From NCBI RefSeq assembly GCF_029227915.1, contig NC_079877.1, positions 27,369,851 to 27,433,850 of the forward strand: 64,000 bases of DNA, in the 5' to 3' direction. The notes under the pieces are model-generated. The model did no database searches, was not told where the DNA came from, and saw only the letters and a list, made by a program, of their open reading frames with translations. The first letter of the stretch is position 1. Every line of letters starts with the position of its first letter. Shown in pieces: positions 22,439 through 34,900 of this stretch. Position numbers and translations under genes: made by a program. The DNA comes from Hydractinia symbiolongicarpus (taxonomy: Eukaryota > Cnidaria > Hydrozoa > Anthoathecata > Hydractiniidae).

Positions 22439-24191
22439 AACGCGCGATTGAAGGACATTTTAGGTTTTTAAATTTTAAAACATAGATTTCAAGTCGACGT
22501 TAGCTTCGATAGGATAAGAAAACAAACGTTTTTAACCTTCAGTGTGGATTTGAAATGACTAAAATTTAGTAATCATCAGTCTTTAGTTTTTTTATACATT
22601 TTTATCATTTTCTTACTTGTTTATTTTCAAACCATTTCAAACTCTCTCAATATTTCATGAATAACTCGTCCGGTTACATCATCCTAGTAACCGAAACAGC
22701 ATCGAAATAACATTCAAGAGTGCTCAGATCAGTTTCCACATATTTCAGAAAAAGCGCCTGAACAGCCGTGTTCGCGATGTATAAAATACGTTCACATTAC
22801 ATTTTGCATCATAATTACCTTTGCTCTGGGTTTGATTTGGTTTAAACATTAACGATATGCTTACAAAAAATGGAGTGTATATTTAGATTGTGTGTGATAG
22901 CAGATAATACTTGATTTAAAGTTGGTTTCGATGAACGGTACATGAACTTATAATAACGTGTAGTTTGATCTGTGGAATATACGAAAAAATACTCCAACTT
23001 TTGTCGTTATTATTTTTATTACTACTATTATTTACCCAGGATAGTCTTTTCAGTTTCTTTACGAACTGTTATCAATGAGGGTCCTGCGAAGGGGGTCCTA
23101 GTCCATTTAAAGCTCCTATTTGGGCCACGAAAGGCATACAAGCGCAACAACCGCTTAACTAGACAACCGCCTAAGATATCCATCCTATTCTCATGCTGAA
23201 CGTTAAGCAGAAAGGATTGATTCACACTTTTATAGTCTCTGGCATGACTCGGTTGGGGTTTAAACCCAACTTTTATAGTCTCTGGCATGAGTCGGTCGCG
23301 GTTTAAACCCGAGACCTTTCGCACTTGAGGCGAACGCCCTACCACAAGGCCACCAGTTGCCAAGGATATGATGGCAAAAGCAAATTTATAAATTCGCAGT
23401 AGAATAACTGTTTCCAAACTTTTGTGGAATCTTTTCCAATCGCAACGTAGCTTATTAGCTCTATCTTTACTAGAACAATTTAATTGTTGCAGAATCTAAT
23501 CTAGCTATCCGTTACAGCACATTGAAATTGTCACTTCTTCATTGACGGAAGTTATATTTTTTTCCTAACAAAAAATGTGTCATGACTGAATTAGAGTGGA
23601 GGATACTATTTACAAGTTTTAGGCTGGACAATATACGCCTTAATGAACCCATGTTTGAGAAATGGGTATCAGACAATGTATTTGAAAACAGCTTTACAAG
23701 ATATCACATGTGGATGTGGCAACTTAATAGTGAGATATAAAATAGGGACGTTAAAATAAGTGATGAAGGATCTTAAAATATATAGATTCAGATGCTCGTT
23801 TTTGCCAACAAATATATAAAATGTTCTTGTATTTACACTACACAGTCTTTCTTATCCTAAAAATACTTTAAGGTAAGAAATTATTGCGGAAGAAAAAAAT
23901 GTAGAATTAAAGATTGCAAATTCGGCCAAAACACTCGCCGAATTCGGCCAAAACACTCGCCGCTCCGAACGCCCGCCGCTAACGAAAATGAATGTCGCCT
24001 ATGAGTATAGACGACGTTAAACAAAATCTTATGCGAACTTTGCAAATGAGACGCCTTAAGGGGGCGTAAAAAAACCTGACTAACAGTTTAATTATCGTTT
24101 GATTTGTAACCTCCAACTTTTATATTTTTTTATTTTAGATAGTTAACTAGTGGCAAAACGAAGAAAATGCATTAATTTAAGTTATCATTAA
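22439..24191. other. Spacer downstream of laminin copy A
   Basis: AT-rich intergenic DNA holding the probable 3' UTR of copy A (no clear AATAAA seen close to the stop), a SINE-like repeat (23200-23357) and a perfect 22-bp tandem duplication around 23919-23962 (unit AATTCGGCCAAAACACTCGC plus CG). I see no other gene here. Confidence 0.6.
23200..23357 (-). repeat. tRNA-derived SINE-like element
   Basis: Read on the minus strand the segment starts TGGTGGCCTTGTGGTAGGGC, resembling a tRNA A box, and continues to CGGGTTTAAACC, resembling a B box, about 40 bases later. This is the usual spacing of an RNA polymerase III promoter in a tRNA-derived SINE. It is followed by a roughly 43-bp unit (TCATGCCAGAGACTATAAAA core, plus strand 23227-23268) that is repeated, with a second GGTTTAAACCC in the duplicate. 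There is no clean tRNA cloverleaf, so it is called a repeat rather than a tRNA. Family name not known to me. Confidence 0.5.
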
Positions 24192-24842
24192 AAACGATGT
24201 ACCAGTGGAAATAACATAAATATTTTTTTTTATTCTCAAGAATACTTTTATCATAAGCCACAGCTAATAATAATACCGTTATCGCATAAGATTGTAAACG
24301 GCGGTTTGGCGGTATTGATCGTAATATTGCATATAACCATCATCACTGTTGTCTCATCAAAACCAAATCTTCGCAAGATTAGGTCTCACCAATACATTAT
24401 CCACTTGTGCTGCGGTCACATTATGATAGCTGGAGGAATTCTAATTGGTTTTATAACAGTGACAGATTTGTTTACACCTGTGTCATATTTGCACATCAAT
24501 CTTGGTCTGATAGCATTGACCATGCATCGTTTTCTTACTATACAAATTCCATTCAGATATTCCAATTGGAGAAAGGAGAATTATATTTTGGCTCTCCTTT
24601 GGTTTGCAACTGTTATGGCAACAGTATATGTTTTTTTAACGAAACCGTCAACAGAAGAGAAAGCGTCAACACAAAGCAATGACAATACCATGATTATGTT
24701 CGTAATTATCACAGCAGTTGTCATCTTTATTCTGACACTTTCCAATGCGTTACTATTTCATACTGCTAGGAAACAGTTATATAGCATTAAAAAGATGCAG
24801 ATTGCGTTGAAAACAACAGAATCCAAAGCAACAGGTAAATAA
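24192..24842 (+). pseudogene. Rhodopsin-class GPCR fragment (TM1-TM5)
   Basis: An open frame without an ATG near its start encodes about 215 residues. VNGGLAVLIVILHITIITVV fits TM1 with an altered GN motif, SHQYIIHLCCGHIMIAGG fits TM2, HINLGLIALTMHRFLTI fits TM3 with M-H-R in place of D/E-R-Y, the W in NYILALLWFATVM fits TM4, and FVIITAVVIFILTLSNALLF fits TM5. The frame stops after KATGK with no TM6 or TM7. A donor-like ACAG/GTAAAT occurs at 24835, so a further exon is possible, but no TM6-TM7 coding is visible downstream to 25800. Gene fragment or pseudogene is the safest call; ligand unknown. Confidence 0.55.
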
Positions 24843-25826
24843 GGTTTAGACACTTTACTTAAAGAAAAACAACCTTAAATTACATTTGATTGCATTAGGG
24901 ATATCATCTGTCTCAAAACATCAGTGATTATAATAGATACCTTTCCCGAATTATTAGAATTCTGATGTTTTTACTTTATATAATATCCAGAAATAAGATT
25001 TATCCTAATAAATAATAGTTTGTCTAAAAAGCACAGATGGAGAATTAATCGTTGTCACAAACTTCGTTATTTGCACTATTATTTTTAGAGTTTTAGAATT
25101 TATCTTTTTATCAGGTGGGTTTCAAAATACTTTCTGACACAAAGTGTCAAAAACAGCCGCGATACATGAAGCAAAATATAAAATTGAGATAATTATTTCG
25201 TGATGTCATGTTGATTATAATTTATTTTACGATTTGTGATTTATTTTCACATTTATAAATTCATCGCCAAGAAACGCATCATGTTTCAACACGTAAACAG
25301 TAAGTGAAAGGAATCAGACAGTTTCACATCTGTTTTGGTTTTGTTCTGACAATGTTTTGGCATAGTCTTCTCCAGTGATAGCAAAGTTTATGGCTTCTTA
25401 TATGATTTTTGCATGGATGATAACTGTTTAACTTTTAATTTAACTCTCTTTCCGATGGGTTGATTTTTATCGGGTTAAACAAAAGTTTAAGGAACATTTG
25501 TCAATCAATTTTCTGCAAGATCAAGACGAAGCCAAACACACACAGCTTGAATGGCACAAGTCGCACTTCCACAAGCAACAGTATTGCTGGGATAGCATGA
25601 GGATATATCAGGCCATTTTTTAATTGCTGCATATATTCTCATTGTCAGATGTGGGGCATCACGTAGATTTGAATAGGACCTTCAAAGAGATGTTTTGTTG
25701 TATTTAAGAGTTGTTATTTTTCGTGATTGGCTTGCAAAGATCTAAATAAAATATCGTCAACTTCTGTTTATATCTACTTTTGCTCATACTATCACTTCCC
25801 AATGTTTTTATTCTTCATGGCAGATG
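24843..25826. other. Spacer between two GPCR remnants
   Basis: AT-rich, with no open frame of interest on either strand and no recognisable GPCR C-terminal exon. Nothing else supported. Confidence 0.5.
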
Positions 25827-26640
25827 TCAAAAGAAGTTTGATATTTTTTTTCTTAATTGAGGAGTACCCATAATGCATATTATTGGATCTAATACACAGT
25901 TACAAATTGTGAAGATGTGTGCCCAAGGGAAAATATAATTTTTCACGAACATATCAATTAGTATATTGGAAATCACTTCCGCAATAATACCAGGTATAAA
26001 ACATAGAATAAACGCACAAATAATCACAGTTATCTCCTTAAAAGAACGCTTGAAACAAGTTTGTCTATTTTCATTCCGTCTTTGTACACATAAAATAAAA
26101 GAGATCAGCATGAAGTATAGAACACACCATGTAAGAACGTATATTTTAATAAATTCGGGAAAAATATAACCAATCACAAGTGACAAAATTACGCATAATA
26201 CCCTTGTTATGACTGTGACCTTCTCGATTATTATACTATTCGTTCGTTTTTTGTGTGAAAATGGTTTTGAGATAGCAAGGTGCAAGTCGACAGTAATGGC
26301 GGTAATAGATGTTAGTGACATGGTCGTAAACATAATTCCAAACACGATTTGCATTTTTCTTATCTCGCATTTTTCGTTTAGCGATTTCGTGAGACGGACA
26401 ATTGTTGACGGAAGGACAAATAACATGTACAGGAAATCTGACAACGACAATAACACGTAAAGTGTTTTTACTGCGTGTGTTGCTTTCACAGTAACAGCGA
26501 ACAAAAATATTCCATCGTTGCGATTCCAAGAAATCCAACGATTATAGCAAAAATCTCTAAAAAAAGAAATTTCTCTCCACTGATATATGATGCAAGATTT
26601 CATAAGGCGTATCAACGCATGCAAATTTCCTCATGCTGTC
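25827..26640 (-). pseudogene. Rhodopsin-class GPCR, frameshifted at the 5' end
   Basis: The minus-strand frame 26624-25827 gives 265 residues with TM2 (LYVLLSLSDFLYMLFVLP), TM3 ending TAITVDLHLAISKPF (D-L-H where D-R-Y is usual), TM4, TM5, TM6 (IICAFILCFIPGIIAEV, Pro present) and TM7 CNCVLDPIICIM (DPIIC in place of NPxxY). TM1 is split: a hydrophobic stretch EIFAIIVGFLGIA lies in another frame around 26515-26565, and a likely ATG (M-R-K-F near 26632) lies in a third. Two shifts within about 120 bases, one beside a run of seven A/T, point to a pseudogene or, less likely, sequence errors. Convergent to the GPCR fragment at 24192. Confidence 0.6.
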
Positions 26641-27816
26641 GTTGTGGTCCATTTTTGATTTGTTGATTTTCTAGACTGAAAAATTGCTTTTCACAGAGGA
26701 AAAACAATATTTTTTATTGCTATTTTTTTCTTTATTTCACTTCCGCATACGGACATATAGCTTATCTACAATAACAAAAATATCATTTCCAGTTTTACAA
26801 ATGACTTTTTCCTTGATCAATAGATCTATGTTTCTGCACCTGTTGCACCTGTATGTTATATTTCTAGTTATACTTATATTTTAGTTATATTCTTCGCAAA
26901 TATTATATATACAGTCGAGTTCCGTTATCTCTAACTTTTTAAGGAACCAGACAAAAAATTCAAAACGGCGATTTAGAGCAATGCTACACGTAACTCTAGC
27001 GGTAATGTAACTTAGTTACCGTAAAAGGGGAAGAAGAGCCAACCGTTAGGATGGAATTCTCAAGGACGTTAAAACTTCTTGTTACCTTTCTTACTTACTT
27101 ACTCTATCTTGAGGGCGTGCCCTATTTTCACTATATACATGGTGTTTTATAAGATGGCGTAAAATCAGGGCGCAAATGTCCAACTGAGCAACAAAAACAT
27201 GGTTCATCGTTTTTAATGATAACCTAAATTAATTTAAAACCAATAAGTATTATATCTCTCCAAACTAAGACGAAAATGTTTACTTTTAGCCGTAAATATG
27301 GGAATAAATATGTGAATTTAGGGCAGCAAGGTAATTTCACTATATCCATTAATTTGCCAATAAAAGTGATATCAATGGATATGTCAGATATTTAGATTCT
27401 CAAAATAAGGTTGTTGTGCTTAGGCAAAACTAGGCAACAATTTTGGTCGTTTTTAGGGATTTCCTTATGAACTTTAAAAGCTCGTTATTTGCTAAACGAC
27501 AGCGTGTAGTTAACGAGTCTGTTATGATAACATCAATGTAATTTGACATTTCTGGCCACGAAATGTCAACATATGTTTTTCCGTTTGATAGTGCAAAAGG
27601 TTGATAGGAATTAAAAATCGTGAATTTATGGAACATGCATTTCTTATGAATCAGCAATTGGTGTACACTGTACTATTATTACAAAAATAACTGTTAGCTG
27701 TTTTTTTTTGTTTAAGCATTAACATATCATTGCAAATGCATTTTATGCTCTTTAAACACCTTACTTAGTGCGGTGAGTGAATTTAAGGACCATTTTTTTG
27801 CTAGATAATATCGGAC

Positions 27817-27912
27817 AACCTCGTCCCCACGACTTGTCTCTCATTGGCGCTGCACTTGTTGTCTCGCCGTACGATATACAAAAGAAGACAAAAGGTCCTG
27901 GGATGGAGGTTT
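27817..27912. repeat. Short inverted-repeat element, CTCGTCCCC type
   Basis: The left end AACCTCGTCCCCACGAC and the right end GGTCCTGGGATGGAGGTTT are imperfect inverses about 96 bp apart. The same motif recurs at several other places in the window. Confidence 0.4.
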
Positions 27913-28211
27913 ATTCATGGGCCTTTTTTCCCTTTTTGTTGTTTTCCCACTTTGGGATTTCGAATTTCGAGACAAAAATACACCGAAGAAAGGAAAGATT
28001 GAAATGTTCTAACGCCTTACGTCCCTTAATTTTCAGGCCTTTTTCTCAAACCTTCCAAACTAAACCACTTTCTTTAAAATTCCTTACGGACGCAATGACG
28101 AAAATACTGGTTAATTTATAGGACAAAAACTATCAATTTATTGCATAATTGCATACACATGGCACCTTTCTTTGTTTTAATATTCCTTAAAAATAAAGCT
28201 AGGTCGCTGCC

Positions 28212-28276
28212 AAACTCGTCCCAGCGCCTTCGCCGTTCAGTAAAAAAAAGAGGCAAAAGGCGCTGGGGACGATTTT
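28212..28276. repeat. Short inverted-repeat element, CTCGTCCCC type
   Basis: AAACTCGTCCCAGCGCCTT (28212-28230) is matched by AAGGCGCTGGGGACGATTTT (28257-28276), an almost perfect inverted pair with a 26-nt spacer. It could fold into a hairpin and looks like a miniature mobile element. Confidence 0.5.
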
Positions 28277-28414
28277 GAGGTTGTTGCGTAGTTAGACCAA
28301 TTCCAAATATCTTTTTTTTTGTCATTCTTAGTTTCGATCGGAGGTTTTTGGAAATCCTTTTTCTCCTAACCCTGATCGTGCTTTAATGTAGAAGAATAAA
28401 TGCAACTCGAAAAA

Positions 28415-28500
28415 CAAAAACAACAATAACAACAACAACAACATCAACAACAACATCAAGATCATCAACAACATCAACAAAAACAACACCAAAAACAACC
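28415..28500. repeat. CAA/CAT-rich simple repeat
   Basis: Run of AACAACAAT and ATCAACAAC units, imperfect, about 450 bp upstream of the copy B start codon. Confidence 0.75.
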
Positions 28501-28898
28501 GTGAAGCTGACTATGCACATATTTTTAATATCTCGAAAGGAAAAAAAGAAGAGAAAAGTGACAGACCGGTTATTTCGCTTGTAACGTCATACACTAAATC
28601 CGGAGTTCATCTCCTTAAAAACGTGTCTATTTTCACCACAGCTTCCACTAGCCTGTTTACGTATATCATTTCAATTGTTGACGAGCTATTACTGCAAAAA
28701 CCAAACTGCCGTTTGAAAACAAAAGAAAGAAAAAAAATGCATCGAATGAATAAAAAAAAGCCAAAAGAAAAACAATTATTAACCTTAATACAAACAAGAA
28801 CAAGAAACCTCTTCAGCTCCTTCATATAAAAAAATTCTTCATGTGTTTTGTCATTTAACAAGAATACAGTAAGAGAAACAACTTACAACAATAAAGGC

Positions 28899-28905
28899 TA
28901 TAAAA
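28899..28905 (+). promoter_or_regulatory. Candidate TATA box of laminin copy B
   Basis: TATAAAA lies 54 bp before the chosen ATG at 28959. If used, transcription would start near 28930 and the 5' UTR would be about 30 nt. Not distinguishable by eye from chance in AT-rich DNA. Confidence 0.25.
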
Positions 28906-28958
28906 TTGTATCGCTACAGTGTTTGGAAGATCGTTTTGTTTGGACATTACCAACAACG

Positions 28959-31900
28959 ATGATTCTATTCCTTGCGCTGCTCAGTGCAGTTGCATGCCAG
29001 CAGATTTTACAACCATCCTTCTTCGACATAGCGAAGGGGAAAAATATCTCAGCCACAGCCACTTGTGGAGAAGATTATACTCCAAGAAAGGACGATGAAA
29101 AAAATGAATTATATTGTACGCTGGCTGGAGTTCAGGGAAAATTTGGAGTTGGTGGATTAAGTTGTAGTTATTGTATTCCTGGTGACCTTGGATCAAGTAT
29201 CGACGGGAAAGATTCGAAGGATCATAACATTCGAAATGCTAATGACGGTTCAAACAGATGGTGGCAATCTCCACCTTTATCAAGAGGATTGAAATATCGA
29301 GAAGTCAACATTACCATTGATCTTGGACAGGTATAGTTATTTTGTACTATGTGCAGCGACCTTAAGCACCAACGAAAAATTATTTCATTCGAAACACAAT
29401 TTAATTTACAAAGTTTTAAATTCAATTTAATGTAAGAATCAAAAAGTATTATATGATTATTGCTTACCTCTTTAATTGCTGTTGTTATTGCACGAATGAG
29501 GGCCTGTGAACAGGGTCGCGGTTCAAGTAAAGTGGCCTCATTTAAGCTGGACAACTGTTTAAGCATAATGTTACTAAGATAAGCAGATAACTCACTCTCG
29601 TTTCCAGGGAGAGATATATGGGAGAGAGAGCGAAGAATATTTGTTGCTTTTTTCTTCCATACCATAAAGAAAAATCCCTGGGAACAAGAGCGCAGATTGT
29701 TTAATTTAGGTATCTAAGAACTTAGAGCCCGGATCTCCTAAATTTTATCCGGTTTGGTGTGTTTAAAAGTAGCAAAAAAGCATTGTTGGGCAATCCCGCC
29801 TATACTGGCAGCGCGAATAGTACACAATCATTAGCCCGACCGCAGTATAAGAAAAAGCAAAAAGAGGCCCTGAATACGAATTTGATTGCTGGGAAATTTA
29901 CATGAAACCCTAAAAAACTACTTGTTGCGCTATTATTCTTACCATGATGCATCATGTTACTACTCAATAATCCAATGTAGTACTTGTGAATGCTCTTAAA
30001 GGATGCCATGGGGACGAGGTTGGTAAAGGTAGCTATTTTGTAGTATAAAGTAAGCAGCCACAAAGTTATTCGTCTGGAAAGTCCATGGTGTTTACCTGAA
30101 ATTATCATATTTGATTACCCCAATGAATGTGTCACGAAATAACACCTGTCCTTAAATATTCATCCTAGCTTTGTTTCTCGACACTGAGAAGTTTAAAGTG
30201 CGTGTGTCTAATATGAAAAAAGCGTAAATATTTGTTTGGGGGTACAATCGTTCTGAACAGGATTGTAGTTTGTTTTTTTACCAAATTTTATTGTATAAAC
30301 AATAAAAATACTCTAGTTTTAACAAAAATAACTAACCACATTTTTCAGAGTGCAACAACACTGCTTTTTTCTAATTTTATTAACATGTTTATTAACGCTA
30401 TAGGGCAAAAGCTCACACTTTTTTGTTAGCGTTTTTACACTGAAAAATCAGAGATCACTCACACTTAAAAATCAGAGATTTTCTCCAAGTGCACACGCCC
30501 CATCAAAAAATAAATTTTTACCCCCCCCCCCCTCCCCCTCTTCCCCAATTTCATCGGCTACACAATTTCCACGTGACCAACCTTTTTGTTCAGTAGTGTA
30601 AACAATTACGTCATAATTGTTAAAACTTCCGATTAGCAATCAAAAAAACAAACAAAGATTTTAGTACCCAGAAACATTGTATCGTTACATCAGCTTCCGA
30701 AAATAAACATGAATCATACAAATAAATAAAAAAAACTAAGATAAAAAGGTAGATGACGATTGTTTCGTCCACAATACAGGATTGTTTCTCCATGTACATT
30801 AAGAACTAAAGTCTTCAGCGGAAAATGTTTCGGCGTAAAAACTTCAGCGGAAAAACTTCCGGACCCATTTTTTTATTTCACTAGCGAAAAAATTTTCGCA
30901 CAAGATTTTTTAACCAAATTTCAAAAGTAATGATTTTAGGAAATGTCACAAAAAGAAGGCTAGAAGCATTAATAATGCACATATATTCAATCAAGATCTA
31001 AAAAAGGGTCTTCAGAATCTAACTTTATACTATAGACCCCTCTCGGCCAAGTGTAAAAATAACGGAAATTTTTATTGATTTTCTGATCACACCCTATATA
31101 TAATTTCTATGCACTGGTCCTTTTTTTAAAAAAAAATTGGAAAAACTAAAATTTTCGGACAAAAAAACTTTCGGCAGATACAAATTTCGGACGGAAAATG
31201 TTTCGGACGAAAAAAATCCAAAAGTTTTTCCGTCTGAAAATTTTCGTTCCCAGGGGCTATTTATATGAGCCGGTTGGCGGGCTGGCCGGTTTACCGAAAT
31301 CTCGCTTGTTCCTCATTTCCCTCATAATTTGCTGGCTCGGTAGGCGAGATCTCGTTTCTCAGAGGCGGGATCCCGGTAGGCAGGATGAACATTTTCTCAT
31401 ATAAACTGTCACAAAGCGGGTTAGCGGGCAGGCGAAATGGTTTATTACTATTATGCTCAACTAATTGAAATCTTTTGTTATAAAAAGTATTTCTTTTGTC
31501 CTACATTATTTATTGTTTTAATTGTTCAGAGCCAGCCCTCCTAACCGAAGTAGTTTTTTTTCAATACAAACACAAGTTAAAAGGCCATCCCGGCAAGTGA
31601 GGCATCCCATTTGCCGAGGCAGCCGCCTCCATAAAACAGCCCCCTATCGGAATATTTCTCTTTTTTTTCAATGTCGGTGCACATTGCGTTTAGCGGGAAA
31701 ATTTAAAAACGTTTGGAAAACATTTTTTTATTTTTTTTCAGGCGCTTGTTTCCTGGCAAAATAAAAGCTTGGGTAGCTCTAACACCAAATATTTGTGACG
31801 TCCTCTTTAGTTTTAGCATTACTGCTCTATTGTTGTCAATTTTTAAGCTAGCTAGCTAGCTAGCTAGAACTTTCAACATGTTTTCCTTAACAAATACCAT

Positions 31901-34900
31901 CAATTGTTGTGTTTTTATAAAGTTCTATTGTATTGTAGCTAGCTATATATAAAGGTTATTTGAAGAAACCCTTTGCCATTGCATAGCATTTATTTTTCAT
32001 GGCAATCGACTACAATAATGTGATATAATTAAAGCCATCACAACTTCTTTGTCGCAAAAAATGCAAAGCTGCGATTTTCTCTGAGTATATTGTCATAGCT
32101 ATACATTGTCTTTCTCCGTCAAGTAAAGAAATAAACGCAAGGTCCACAACCCTAAAACTAATGCCTATGTGCAATGGGAGCAGGATTGCAATTGGTCAGT
32201 ATTTTATAAAATAAGGCAAAAAACATAACATGTTGTGGTGATGTGCACAAAACATTTCAGGAGGGTTTTTCGGATATTCTTTGGGTATTTATTTCAGTTG
32301 TTTCTTTTTTGCATGAAAATTAAGGACAATAATGGAAGGTTTGAAATTCTTCTTCTTCTTCTTCTTCTTCTTCTTCTTCTTCTTCTTCTTCTTCTTCTTC
32401 TTCTTCTTCTTCTTCTTCTTCTTCTTCTTCTTCTTCTTCTTCTTCTTCTTCTTCTTCTTCTTCTTCTTCTTCTTCTTCTTCTTCTTCTTCTTCTTCTTCT
32501 TCTTCTTCTTCTTCTTCTTCTTCTTCTTCTTCTTCTTCTTCTTCTTCTTCTTCTTCTTCTTCTTCTTCTTCTTCTTCTTCTTCTTCTTCTTCTTCTTCTA
32601 TTTGTAAAAACAGGGTTTTATTTATCTTAGGCGAGGCAAATAACTTTAAAGCCATTTGCTTCTGTAGCCTAATCCCTTTATGTTAAAATGAACAGGAAGA
32701 CGGGACGTCAGTCTGCCATTTTGCCCTTATTTAAAATCCATACGAAAAATGACAACCTCCCAGTTCATACTTTGAAAATATGTTCAACTTTCAATTTTGT
32801 ATTTTAGTCTTTTCATGTGGCCTATGTGATTGTTAAAGCAGCAAATTCACCAAGACCAGGAGTTTGGGCATTAGAACGTTCTAATGATGGAGGAAAAACG
32901 TATTCACCATGGCATTACTTTGCGCCAAGCTCTGCAGAATGTAAACAATATTTTGGTGTTGATTCATATCTACCAATAGTACGAGATAACACAGTTCTGT
33001 GTTCAACCGAATATTCACAAATCCCACCATTTCAAAATGGAGAGGTATGCATGATGCGATCTTTCTGTATATAATTATTTGAATGTTATATAAATTTCCA
33101 GTTGAATAATTATAATTTAACTGTACAGTTAATAAATCAACTTTTATTCTTCTAGATTCACATTTCTCTTATTAATGGACGTCCTGGGTCTTCCAATTTT
33201 TCTTATAGCACAACATTACAGGTAAACCTGTCAATAAGCTAAATTATTTTAACATTTGATGCTTTTCTTACAAATAAGGTTTCAGTTAAGTTTCTCATCT
33301 TCTTTTGGTCTTTCAGGAATGGATCAGTGCTACAAATGTACGCCTTAGACTTATAGACATTAAAACTTTATTGACTGATTTACTTCCTCTTTCACTCGAT
33401 GATCCATCTGTGACAAGAAGGGTGAGTATATTATTTATTACTCCAGTACGGGCCACTTAGTTCATAACCAAATGCTATCAAAACTTCAACTTTCCACACT
33501 GAGTGAGAATTTCAATAAAACCAGGACAGTGTTATTAGAAGGAAGCATTTAAAAAAGGGGACATCTACAATATCATTATATTTGTGTGAAAGTAAGTTTT
33601 TTGTTTTCAGTGTACAGTACCGCTTGAATGTAATTTTACGTGTACGCGGGTTTTACAACATAATGTAATGATTTCATGTCTACATAAAGAACCTTCACAT
33701 ATCTTTTGTTTGCACACGAACTTGATTGCTTTCTATTGTTATCGTTGTGCGCGAGTCATATCAATAAGATTTGATGAATCCTTTTGTTGTTACATGTAAC
33801 AAAATGCATGTTATTGTTTAAAAATGTTGAAGATCGTGACTGCTATTAAAATATATTATTTTAGAAAGAAACATAGCAAAGGAACATAGCATGTTAAAGT
33901 TAAATCGTTCAATTGATTTTGTGTTATTAAAATTCTTATAATATTTAAAAGCCATTTAAACCTTTTAGTAATATTTCTTTAGGCATATTTATTAACATGC
34001 TAAACTTTTAAAAGTTCTTTTTACAAAAAGCAAAATTTAACAACGCAAACAGAAAAACCTTACTTTCAGGACTTTTCCCTTCATGATAAGATTTCGAAAA
34101 AAAATTAAATTTCAATACCGAAGAAAGAAAAAATCTATAAATAAAACTTTTGACGTTCTTGATAGATGAAAACACTCATTGCGAGAACATTTTGTTTTTG
34201 CAATGCGATCTAAAAAAGCATTGCTATTGTCGTTCTTTGCTGTTTTTCGTTCTTAAACTTTTAAAACACGGTCTAAAACAGCATTTCTATTGCCGCTTTT
34301 TGTTCTTAAACTTTTAAAACTTGATCTAAAAAAGCATTTCTATCACCTCTTTTAGTTCCTAAACTTTTAAAATGCGATCTAAATAAACATTTCTATCGCC
34401 ATTTTTTGTTCTTCAACTTTAAAATGCAATCTAAAAAAGCTTTTCTATCGCTGTTCTTCGTTCTTATATTTTTATAATGCGATCTAACAAAGCTTTTCTA
34501 TTGCTGTTCTTCGTTCTAAATTTTTTAAAACCGATCTAAAAAAAGCATTTCTATCGTGTTTTAAAAATTTATAAACGACTGGTTTAACATTGCCGTTCAT
34601 GAGTAAAAACAATAGATACTTAAATCTTTGTTAAATTTTATTTTCTTTCGTTGATCTCTTTTGTTAAATTTTATTTTCTTTCGTTGATCTCTTGACGACT
34701 ATAGCAATTAAATACAACAATGGTACACACACAGTTTACACCAGCTAATTAAATTTCACAAACAAGACATGAATTCTATTGATATCAAGATGCAAAAATA
34801 GCTCATGTATATATTTAACAATAGGTTAACAATAACAACAAAATTTCTGATGCTACTGAAATCTCATGCAAAGGTGATAACTATCGCGTACATGTAAAGT

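Larger units (their letters stand above)
26641..28958. other. Intergenic region upstream of laminin copy B
   Basis: AT-rich spacer with no supported gene. It holds two short inverted-repeat elements carrying CTCGTCCC ends (27817-27912 and 28212-28276), a CAA-rich simple repeat (28415-28500) and the presumed promoter and 5' UTR of copy B. Confidence 0.55.
29331..32807 (+). other. Intron 1 of laminin copy B
   Basis: This 3477-nt intron separates the signal-peptide/early LN exon from the rest. It contains CTCGTCCCC-type inverted repeats (29593-29692; motif at 30006), a C-rich run at 30521-30538, a GCTA microsatellite (31846-31867), repeated TTTCGGACGAAAA-like words between 30800 and 31230, a possible inverted-repeat element (31256-31410) and the (TTC) tract. 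No extra exon with laminin similarity was found. Confidence 0.7.

Noticed and set aside
23283-23357. True tRNA gene
   Set aside because: A- and B-box-like segments are present, but no complete cloverleaf or standard anticodon arm could be drawn; fits a SINE better.
23028-23417. 129-codon open frame on the minus strand
   Set aside because: Covers the SINE-like repeat and its duplicated block; no protein similarity recognised.
28848-28958. In-frame upstream ATG giving a 37-residue N-terminal extension of copy B
   Set aside because: The extension is polar and precedes a clear signal peptide; the second ATG at 28959 gives a normal secreted laminin start.
32235-32655. Long poly-Leu, poly-Phe and poly-Glu open frames
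   Set aside because: All are translations of the (TTC) microsatellite in an intron; no gene.
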